Made by a program: the position numbers and the translations under genes
Notes under the pieces: model-generated
Database searches by the model: none
What the model saw: only the letters and a program-made list of their open reading frames with translations
What the model was told of the DNA's origin: nothing
Shown here: positions 1 to 6,300 of the stretch, piece after piece
Numbering within the stretch: position 1 is the first letter of the stretch
Layout: every line of letters starts with the position of its first letter
NCBI GenBank assembly: GCA_002298125.1
Contig: DBMJ01000017.1
Coordinates: 511-30,974 of the forward strand
Direction of reading: 5' to 3'
DNA length: 30,464 nt
DNA from: Clostridium sp. UBA701
Lineage (GTDB): Bacteria; Bacillota; Clostridia; Clostridiales; Clostridiaceae

Positions 1-30
1 TTTCGCGGAGCCATTTTTATTTTCTTAATT

Positions 31-62
31 AAACCTTGTGAATTTTCACAGGGTTTTTTGTT
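31..62 (+). terminator. Rho-independent terminator of an upstream gene
   Basis: Bases 31-42 pair with 45-56 (AAACCTTGTGAA against TTCACAGGGTTT, one G-T wobble). The innermost pairs probably open to form the loop. A T-rich run follows. It most likely ends transcription of a gene outside the window to the left; bases 1-30 hold nothing recognisable. Confidence 0.75.
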
Positions 63-172
63 TTATTATTAAAGAAGAAAAATGCAATATAAGGAAAGTA
101 AAAAGGTAATAAATTTACATATTGGAAAATAAGTATAAAAAAGAATGAAATAGTCCATAAATAAAGTGTCAA

Positions 173-189
173 ATAATTTAGAAAATTAT
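173..189. repeat. 17-bp perfect inverted repeat upstream of the EF-G-like gene
   Basis: ATAATTT and AAATTAT are separated by AGA, about 90 bases before the start codon at 282. The right half looks like the GAAAATT half of a CodY box, but the left half matches poorly, about 11 of 15 positions overall. In DNA this AT-rich such repeats arise by chance, so it is only a candidate operator. No convincing -35/-10 pair was found in 63-281. Confidence 0.25.
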
Positions 190-281
190 GCTTATTTATA
201 GAGGAAAATTAAAGCGAGAATAGAATATATATATTTAAGTGTATTTAGTGCTTTAAATTATTTAGGAAGGCGGGATTTGCT

Positions 282-2372
282 ATGAAAGAGTACAAAACCA
301 AAAACTTAAGAAATATTGGCATGATTGGCCACGGAGGAGCAGGAAAGACAACTCTCACCGAGGCCATATTATACTACACCAAGACAACTGACAGATTTGG
401 TAAAGTGGAAGAAGGAACCACTACTAGTGACTATGATGCAGAAGAAAGGAAAAGAAAAATTTCCATATCTACTACGGTAGCTCCCTGTGAATTTAAAGAC
501 ACAAAGATTAATGTTGTTGATATGCCTGGTTATTTTGATTTTGTAGGAGAAGTTGTTGAAGGTCTGAGGGCTGTTGATGTTGCAATGATAGTTGTATGCG
601 GAGCTTCAGGAATTCAAGTTGGAACAGAGAAGGCTTGGGATCAGGTAAATAAAGATAGCATTCCAAGAGCTTTTTATATAAATAAATTAGACAGAGAAAA
701 TAGTGATTTTGAAAAGGTCTTAAGCAGTCTAAAAGATAAATTTGGGATATCCGTAGTACCTATTCAGTATCCAATAGGCAAAGAAGCAAATTTTAAGGGT
801 ATTGTAAATGTAATCTCCAAGAGGGCTAGAATATTTAATCCTAAGACATTGGAGATGGAGGAACAGGAAGTACCTGCAGAATTACTAGATAAAGTAGAAG
901 AATGTAAGAATATGATTATGGAAGCCGTTGCAGAAACGGATGAAGTGTTGCTTGATAAGTATTTTAGTGAAGGAGAATTAAGTGACGAGGAGATATATCA
1001 TGGCTTAGTAGACGGCTGTGCAAGAGGAGAAATAGCTCCTGTAATGTGTGGGTCAGCTTATACCTGTTCTGGTATACAAACCTTCTTGGAGGATATAGTA
1101 GAATGTTTCCCTTCACCAGAAAACGTTAAGGAAGTTAAGGCAAAGAACGTGAAGGAAGGAAAAGAAGTAAACATTAAGATGGAAGAAAGTGCACCTTTCT
1201 CTGCCTTCGTATTCAAAACCATAGCAGACCCCTTTGTAGGCAAGTTGTCATTATTTAGAGTTATGACAGGAAAGGCAAAGCCAGACACAACAGTTTACAA
1301 CTCTATAAAGGATAAGCAGGAAAAGATAGGAACAATGTATTTTGTAAGGGGAAAGAATCAAATTTCAGCCAGTGAAATAGTGGCTGGAGATATAGGAGCT
1401 GTAGCTAAACTTCAGTATACAAATACTGGGGATACCTTATGTGAGATGTCAGCCCCTATAGCCTTTGATAATATACAGTTCCCTGTTCCAGCTATGTCCA
1501 TGGCAGTGGTACCTAAGTCAAAGGGGGATGAGGATAAAATATCCTCTGGCCTTGCAAAGTTATTAGATGAAGATCCTACCTTTAAGGTAAGCAGAGATGT
1601 GGAAAATGCTGAAACAATAGTGTCTGGAGTTGGTGAGACTCATCTTGATATAATTGCCACTAAGCTTAAGAACAAGTTTGGCGCTGAAGTAAGCCTAGAG
1701 GTACCAAAGGTTCCATATAGAGAAACCATCAGAAAGGTTGCTGATGTGCAGGGTAAGCATAAGAAGCAATCAGGTGGACATGGACAGTATGGAGATGTTG
1801 TAGTTAAATTTGAACCAAGAAATGACGGAGAGGATGAACTTCAATTTGTTGATGCGGTAGTTGGCGGAGTAGTTCCAAGACAGTACATCCCAGCTGTTGA
1901 AAAGGGCTTGAGGGAGTGTATAACCAAGGGGGTACTGGCAGGGTATCCAGTTATTCGTTTAAAAGCCACTCTTCATGATGGCTCCTTCCACCCTGTAGAT
2001 TCCTCTGAAATGGCTTTTAAGATAGCTGCTTCTCTAGCTTACAAGAAAGGGTTAGAAAGTGCTGAGCCTGTTCTTTTAGAACCTATTATGCATGCTGAGG
2101 TTATAGTACCAGATGATTATATGGGAGATGTAATAGGAGATATAAATAAAAAGAGAGGTAGAGTTCTTGGCATGGAGCCGGAAAACGGAAGTCAAAAGAT
2201 TATTGCAGAGGTTCCCATGGCAGAAATGTTTAAGTATGCTACTGATTTAAGATCCATTACTCAGGCAAGAGGAAGCTTTGAGATGAGATTTGAAAGATAT
2301 GAAGAAGTACCAGCACTAGAGGCTGGAAAGATAATTGAAAATGCTAAGAAGTTAAAGGAAAGCGAAGAATAA
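282..2372 (+). CDS. EF-G-like translational GTPase (paralog of FusA)
   Basis: The 696-residue protein has the full EF-G architecture: an N-terminal GTPase domain, domain II, and EF-G domains III-V. The G1 loop is GHGGAGKTT (residues 16-24), where canonical EF-G has AHIDAGKTT. G3 is DMPGYFDF (80-87) and G4 is NKLDRE (from residue 134). The usual DTPGH motif carries the histidine that activates GTP hydrolysis; here Tyr84 stands in its place. These traits mark the EF-G-like/EF-G-2 group, which is separate from the main elongation factor and whose role is poorly settled. The true fusA is expected in the str operon, probably beyond this window. AGGAAGG at 264-270 supports the ATG at 282. The gene is monocistronic, with a terminator after it. 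The family is certain; its function in translocation, recycling or stress is not. Confidence 0.9.
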   Translation: MKEYKTKNLRNIGMIGHGGAGKTTLTEAILYYTKTTDRFGKVEEGTTTSDYDAEERKRKISISTTVAPCEFKDTKINVVDMPGYFDFVGEVVEGLRAVDVAMIVVCGASGIQVGTEKAWDQVNKDSIPRAFYINKLDRENSDFEKVLSSLKDKFGISVVPIQYPIGKEANFKGIVNVISKRARIFNPKTLEMEEQEVPAELLDKVEECKNMIMEAVAETDEVLLDKYFSEGELSDEEIYHGLVDGCARGEIAPVMCGSAYTCSGIQTFLEDIVECFPSPENVKEVKAKNVKEGKEVNIKMEESAPFSAFVFKTIADPFVGKLSLFRVMTGKAKPDTTVYNSIKDKQEKIGTMYFVRGKNQISASEIVAGDIGAVAKLQYTNTGDTLCEMSAPIAFDNIQFPVPAMSMAVVPKSKGDEDKISSGLAKLLDEDPTFKVSRDVENAETIVSGVGETHLDIIATKLKNKFGAEVSLEVPKVPYRETIRKVADVQGKHKKQSGGHGQYGDVVVKFEPRNDGEDELQFVDAVVGGVVPRQYIPAVEKGLRECITKGVLAGYPVIRLKATLHDGSFHPVDSSEMAFKIAASLAYKKGLESAEPVLLEPIMHAEVIVPDDYMGDVIGDINKKRGRVLGMEPENGSQKIIAEVPMAEMFKYATDLRSITQARGSFEMRFERYEEVPALEAGKIIENAKKLKESEE

Positions 2373-2389
2373 TTTTAATAAAATCCATA

Positions 2390-2430
2390 AAAAACCCTGA
2401 TGTTCAGTTTGTGAACATCAGGGTTTTTTA
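2390..2430 (+). terminator. Strong Rho-independent terminator after the EF-G-like gene
   Basis: A 17-bp perfect stem (2390-2406 with 2412-2428; core CCCTGATGTTCA) has a 5-base loop GTTTG and a T run. The A run on the left side means it could also stop transcription of the convergent rubrerythrin gene. Confidence 0.93.
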
Positions 2431-2492
2431 AATAGGAGTGGAATAATATAAAAAACTATTTAGGGGATTACAGCCAATAAAAAGCAAATTTA

Positions 2493-3077
2493 TTAATAGG
2501 TTTCTTTAAACACCTCAAAATATCCTTGAGGATGAGCACATGCAGGACAAGTTTTTGGAGCAGAGGTTCCTTCATGTATATATCCACAGTTATTACATTT
2601 CCATAAAACCACTTCATCTTTTTCAAATACCTTGTTGTTTTCTATGTTTTCTAACAGCTTTCTATATCTTCTTTCATGTCTTTCCTCTACTTCAGCTATT
2701 TCATGAAATACTATTGCTATTGTTTCAAAGCCTTCTTCTCTTGCTTCTCTTTCGAATTGAGGATACATAGAAGTATGTTCTTCATACTCTCCCTCTGCTG
2801 CAGCCTTTAAGTTTTCACTGGTATCCCCTAGTAGTACAGGGTATGCCCACTGTATCTCTACAGCTTCTCCTTTAAGGTCTCCATTTAAAAACTTAAAAAA
2901 TCTTTTTGCATGTTCAGCTTCATTATCTGCAGTTTCAGTAAAGATTTTAGAAATTTGAATGTAGCCTTCCTTCTTTGCTTGAGAGGAGTAATATGTATAT
3001 CTATTTCTTGCCTGAGATTCTCCTGCGAAAGCAACCAATAAATTTTTCGCTGTCTTTGTTCCAATTAAACTTTTCAC
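2493..3077 (-). CDS. rbr: Rubrerythrin
   Basis: This is a 194-residue non-haem iron peroxidase that reduces hydrogen peroxide in the cytoplasm of anaerobes. The N-terminal ferritin-like four-helix domain shows the di-iron ligands in order: Glu20, Glu53, His56, Glu97, Glu100, Glu131 and His134. The C-terminal rubredoxin domain has two CxxC knuckles (Cys161/164 and Cys177/180) that bind one iron. The length is normal for the family. The start codon is GTG at 3077-3075, with GGAGG at 3090-3086 eight bases upstream. The gene stands alone and converges on the EF-G-like gene. In clostridia such genes are commonly controlled by the peroxide sensor PerR, and possible operator sequences lie upstream. 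Confidence 0.95.
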   Translation of the reverse strand: MKSLIGTKTAKNLLVAFAGESQARNRYTYYSSQAKKEGYIQISKIFTETADNEAEHAKRFFKFLNGDLKGEAVEIQWAYPVLLGDTSENLKAAAEGEYEEHTSMYPQFEREAREEGFETIAIVFHEIAEVEERHERRYRKLLENIENNKVFEKDEVVLWKCNNCGYIHEGTSAPKTCPACAHPQGYFEVFKETY

Positions 3078-3126
3078 CCTTTATCCCTCCACAAAATAGA
3101 ATTAATACTTATTAGTATCTAAATTT

Positions 3127-3171
3127 TAGTAAAAGATAAAATTTACTACATTTCAATTATAACTATTAAAT
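3127..3171 (-). promoter_or_regulatory. Probable rubrerythrin promoter with possible operators
   Basis: On the minus strand TTGAAA (3156-3151) is followed after 17 bases by TTTACT (3133-3128), a plausible but weak sigma-A promoter. An inverted repeat, TAGTAAA N8 TTTACTA (3127-3148), overlaps the -10. A stretch just upstream of the -35 (plus-strand 3157-3171, TTATAACTATTAAAT) matches the PerR box consensus TTATAATNATTATAA at 11 of 14 informative positions. High AT content weakens both assignments. Confidence 0.35.
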
Positions 3172-3252
3172 AGGAAAGAATTGTGAAGAAAGTAGGAATA
3201 TTTTATTAACTTAGTTGAAATAATAATTGTAAATATATCGAGGGGTGAGATT

Positions 3253-3492
3253 ATGTCAGAGTATCGTCTTGATATAGAAGGACCACTCCAGCTTAGTGAT
3301 TATAGTAATATCAATGATTACATGGGTGTCATTGGCGAAAATGATAGGGTTACTATTGTCATTGACAAAGACTTAGTTGGTGACATTGAGATGCTAGGCA
3401 GTATGTTAAACGGAGGCGATTTTACTATTCAAACAAAAGGAGGTAAGGAAGATGAAAAAGTATACATCACCGCTCACAGGAAAGGTCACTAA
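3253..3492 (+). CDS. Small protein of unknown function
   Basis: I do not recognise this 79-residue acidic, soluble protein. It has no signal peptide, transmembrane segment or cysteine. The middle (residues 31-45) reads like alternating strand residues followed by a helix, and the end is Gly/Lys rich and basic. GAGGGGTGAG directly upstream of the ATG at 3253 is a good ribosome binding site. The last 41 bases overlap the next gene in another frame, and this gene carries that gene's ribosome binding site, so the two are probably translationally coupled. A weak possible promoter is TTGTGA (3181) with TATTAA (3204). Confidence 0.6.
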   Translation: MSEYRLDIEGPLQLSDYSNINDYMGVIGENDRVTIVIDKDLVGDIEMLGSMLNGGDFTIQTKGGKEDEKVYITAHRKGH

Positions 3493-3688
3493 ATTGGAAG
3501 AACAGCTGGAGGCTATAAAAAGAGATTACGGTTCAGATAGTGATATTAGATATAATAGAGGCTACAACCTAGAAGACCCACCTCTTTTTGCTGCAGAGCT
3601 ATCTAACCAAACCCTTTATCCCTTGAACCCTCATCTCTATGAGCTACCAGAGGAGAAGGAAAGAGAAGAGGAAGCTCTAAAAGAGTAA
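3452..3688 (+). CDS. Small charged protein of unknown function, coupled to the gene before it
   Basis: This 78-residue protein is not recognised. It begins with a short basic segment (MKKYTSPLTGKVTKLEEQ), has a predicted helix around residues 15-27, a Pro/Leu-rich middle (LEDPPLFAAELSNQTLYPLNP), and ends in a strongly acidic helix rich in Glu. It lacks membrane segments and cysteines. GGAGGTAAGG just before the ATG at 3452 lies inside the preceding gene and is a strong ribosome binding site. A terminator follows at 3705, so the pair forms a complete two-gene unit. Confidence 0.65.
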   Translation: MKKYTSPLTGKVTKLEEQLEAIKRDYGSDSDIRYNRGYNLEDPPLFAAELSNQTLYPLNPHLYELPEEKEREEEALKE

Positions 3689-3704
3689 TTAACATATTAA
3701 ACCC

Positions 3705-3745
3705 AAGGATTCTCTTCCATAGCTTCGAAAGAATCCTTCTGTTTT
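3705..3745 (+). terminator. Terminator after the small gene pair
   Basis: AAGGATTCT (3705-3713) pairs with AGAATCCTT (3730-3738), a 9-bp perfect stem with a 16-base loop. CTGTTTTT follows. Confidence 0.75.
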
Positions 3746-4003
3746 TGAAATATACATTAATATAAATAAATATTTCATAAGAAATTAAATGAAATTAATT
3801 AAATAACAAGAAATAAATAATAAATATCACGAAAAATACCGACTAAAGTCTAAATTTGCGAAAAAAAGCGAAAAATATGTCTAAAGGAAGGTAGGCGAAA
3901 CTATTTTAGGCTTATTACCTTTTTTAAAGTTTTATGAATTTTTTTAGCTGTGATATTATTAGTTTGTTTTTATATTGTTAATAACTCAAAGGAGGAAAGT
4001 TTT
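3746..4003 (+). promoter_or_regulatory. Long AT-rich leader of the first OPT gene, possibly structured
   Basis: No gene is seen in about 260 bases. The first part (3746-3830) is almost pure A/T. Bases 3831-3925 are less AT-rich, with repeated CGAAAAA strings (3830, 3859, 3869) and a possible stem pairing 3884-3894 with 3915-3925 (11 bp, three G-U pairs, 20-base loop) that runs into a T stretch. It could act as an attenuator. I cannot match it to a known riboswitch family. GGAGG at 3991-3995 is the ribosome binding site of the next gene. Confidence 0.3.
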
Positions 4004-5929
4004 ATGGCAGAGAAGAAAGGATTATCTTTATCAGCTTATGGCGGTGTCAATGGAGACGATTACATTCCATATATACCAGCCAACGAAGCAATGCCTGAAG
4101 CTAATATTATATCTATCTTAATTGGATGTATATTGGCCATTGTATTTGCTGCAGCTAATACCTATCTTGGATTAAAAGTAGGTATGACTATAGCTGCAGG
4201 TATACCAGCTGCTATATTAGGTACCGGAATACTAAAGGGTATATTTAGGAGAAACAACATCCTTGAAGCAAATATGATACAATCTATTGCTGCAATGGGT
4301 GAATCCCTTGCGGGTGGTATCATATTTACGCTCCCAGCAATTATCATCTGGGGAATGGAGCTTAAGCTCAGCACAATTGTTATTTGTACATTACTTGGCG
4401 GTCTTGTAGGTATTTTATTCGTAGTTCCACTTAGAAGATATCTTATTGTAGAAGAACATGGTACTCTCATATTCCCAGAAGGAATGGCAGCCTCTGAAGT
4501 TTTGGTGAATGCTTCAGAAGGTGGTACAGGCTTCCAAACAGTATTAACTGGTCTTGGGATAGGTGGAGCTTTTAAGCTTTTATCTGGAGGTTTCAAGTTT
4601 TGGTTAGAAGAACCTGAATGGACAATAAAGCCAATGCAGGGAACTATCTTCGGTATGGATACACTGGCATCTCTACTTGGTGTTGGTTATATCGTTGGAT
4701 TACAAATTTCACTTTATATGTTTGCAGGAGCACTTGTAGCATGGTTAGGACTTATTCCACTCATTAAGTACGTTGGAGCAGGACTTGCAGCTCCACTGTT
4801 CCCATCTGCAGTGCTAATTAAGGATATGGATGCTTGGTCAATTTGGAGTAAGTATATTAGATACGTTGGTGCAGGAGCAGTTGCTGCAGGTGGATTCATC
4901 AGTCTTGCTAAGTCCCTGCCAACAATTATTAGATCCTTCAAGGCTGCCATGGGCGGAATTGGTGGAGGTAAGGGCGGAGCTATTAAGAGAACAGACTTAG
5001 ATGCTCCAATAACTTGGGTAATAGCAGCAGCAATTCTAGTGTTCTTATTAGCTTGGTTATTACCAATGATAAATGTTGGACCAATAGGTGCATTACTTGT
5101 TATTGTATTTTCCTTCTTCTTTGCAGTTGTATCTGCAAGGTTAACTGGTATTATAGGTGTTTCAAACAATCCTGTTTCAGGAATGACTATTGCCACACTA
5201 TTGTTTGTAACATCTATCTTAAAGATTACAGGCTTTACTGGAACTCGTGGAATGATGGCAGCAATTTTGTCAGGTGCTATAGTTTGTATAGCAGTAGCAG
5301 TAGCGGGAGGAGCCTCACAGAGCTTAAAGACCACCTATATAGTTGGAGGTACTCCAAAGAGAGTTGAAATAGGAATGTACATTGGAGTAGTAGCCTCTTC
5401 TGTAGTAGCTGGCTTAGTACTCTTAATGCTTCACAACACTTATGGTATAGGATCTAAGGCTATAGCAGCACCACAGGCAACTTTGATGTCCATGGTTGTT
5501 AAGGGTGTTATGGATGCACAATTGCCTTGGGCACTTGTATCAATTGGAGCAGTTCTTGGAGTAATGTGTGAACTCATGGGTCTTCCGATACTACCTTTTG
5601 CACTTGGACTATATCTTCCAATTCACTTGAGTGCTGGTATATTAGTTGGTGGTATAATAAGAAACCTAGTAGAAAAGAAATTCAGTAAGAATGAAGAAGC
5701 TCTTAAGGAACAAAATGAAAAGGGTATACTCTTAGCTTCCGGCTTGGTAGCAGGAGATGCTCTTATGGGAATAATTGTAGCTGTATTTGCAGCTATTAAA
5801 ATGGATATCGGCTTTGGTGCAAAGATATTCCCAAACATTGCAAACAGTCCATGGACTGCTGCTGTAGTATTCCTTCTACTTGCAATATGGATGTATAATG
5901 CAACCATTAAGAGAGATAGGAAAGCATAA
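4004..5929 (+). CDS. OPT-family oligopeptide transporter, copy 1
   Basis: This 641-residue polytopic membrane protein has many hydrophobic helices (roughly 14-16). It belongs to the oligopeptide transporter (OPT) superfamily, proton-coupled importers of peptides and some metal chelates. Family signatures include SNNPVSGMTIATLL (about residues 387-400) and KTTYIVGGTPKRVEIGM (from residue 442). A longer reading frame starts at 3950, but the ATG at 4004 is preferred: it has GGAGG nine bases upstream, and the protein then begins MAEKKGLSLSAYGG, matching the paralog's MSEMKGLSHTAYGG. The second copy follows 371 bases downstream with its own promoter. The substrate is not readable from sequence; peptides fit the neighbouring dipeptidase. 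Confidence 0.92.
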   Translation: MAEKKGLSLSAYGGVNGDDYIPYIPANEAMPEANIISILIGCILAIVFAAANTYLGLKVGMTIAAGIPAAILGTGILKGIFRRNNILEANMIQSIAAMGESLAGGIIFTLPAIIIWGMELKLSTIVICTLLGGLVGILFVVPLRRYLIVEEHGTLIFPEGMAASEVLVNASEGGTGFQTVLTGLGIGGAFKLLSGGFKFWLEEPEWTIKPMQGTIFGMDTLASLLGVGYIVGLQISLYMFAGALVAWLGLIPLIKYVGAGLAAPLFPSAVLIKDMDAWSIWSKYIRYVGAGAVAAGGFISLAKSLPTIIRSFKAAMGGIGGGKGGAIKRTDLDAPITWVIAAAILVFLLAWLLPMINVGPIGALLVIVFSFFFAVVSARLTGIIGVSNNPVSGMTIATLLFVTSILKITGFTGTRGMMAAILSGAIVCIAVAVAGGASQSLKTTYIVGGTPKRVEIGMYIGVVASSVVAGLVLLMLHNTYGIGSKAIAAPQATLMSMVVKGVMDAQLPWALVSIGAVLGVMCELMGLPILPFALGLYLPIHLSAGILVGGIIRNLVEKKFSKNEEALKEQNEKGILLASGLVAGDALMGIIVAVFAAIKMDIGFGAKIFPNIANSPWTAAVVFLLLAIWMYNATIKRDRKA

Positions 5930-5942
5930 TATAATAATTTTA

Positions 5943-5975
5943 AAAAGAGTCGGTTTTCCGACTCTTTTAATTTTA
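5943..5975 (+). terminator. Terminator after OPT copy 1
   Basis: AAAAGAGTCGG (5943-5953) and CCGACTCTTTT (5958-5968) form an 11-bp perfect stem with a TTTT loop, followed by AATTTTATTTT. It separates the two transporter genes into different transcripts. Confidence 0.92.
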
Positions 5976-6006
5976 TTTTATTATTTTAACGTATTATTGT
6001 AATAAA

Positions 6007-6035
6007 TTGACTTGCAAGACTTTTCCTGATAAAAT
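6007..6035 (+). promoter_or_regulatory. Sigma-A promoter of OPT copy 2
   Basis: TTGACT (6007-6012), a 17-base spacer and TAAAAT (6030-6035) lie just after the terminator of copy 1. A start near 6042 would give an untranslated leader of about 260 bases before the ATG at 6301. Confidence 0.65.
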
Positions 6036-6041
6036 TAATTA

Positions 6042-6300
6042 ATATATATTAATTTCAATAAATTTATATATGTAAACAATTACATAAAATTCATGATATA
6101 TTGTATTTTCAATGGAAAGTACAAGCTTTTCTTATAAATCTGCTGACAATTAAACTTGGACAAACTTCCCTAGTAAAGCCATGTTCTATGTAAGTTACAT
6201 TTACAATATATATAGAACAAATTGGCAACTGAATCTAGTCGTTATTTCTTAAGCAAGTCTTAAGATTAACTATAGCTCAATTTTAAAGGAGGGAAATTTA
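6042..6300 (+). promoter_or_regulatory. Long untranslated leader of OPT copy 2 with inverted repeats
   Basis: No coding frame is seen. Two inverted repeats stand out: GTTCTAT (6183-6189) with ATAGAAC (6212-6218), and TCTTAAG (6247-6253) with CTTAAGA (6259-6265), the latter about 35 bases before the start. AAAGGAGGG precedes the ATG at 6301. The repeats may be RNA hairpins or an operator; the leader does not resemble a riboswitch class I know. Confidence 0.4.

Noticed and set aside
173..189. CodY box upstream of the EF-G-like gene
   Set aside because: Only about 11 of 15 positions match and the surroundings are very AT-rich; kept only as an unassigned inverted repeat.
3830..3925. c-di-GMP riboswitch ahead of OPT copy 1
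   Set aside because: The GGTAGGCG string recalls part of the class I aptamer, but the conserved GCAAAGC core and a closing stem are absent.
3950..4003. 18-codon N-terminal extension of OPT copy 1
   Set aside because: The ATG at 4004 has a strong ribosome binding site and aligns with the start of the paralog; the extension has neither.
4714..5334. Long open frame on the minus strand opposite OPT copy 1, with a similar one at 6990-7622 opposite copy 2
   Set aside because: Both lie antisense to homologous membrane-protein codons and have a Pro/Ile/Ala-rich shadow composition without a ribosome binding site. Their matching positions follow from the similarity of the sense genes.
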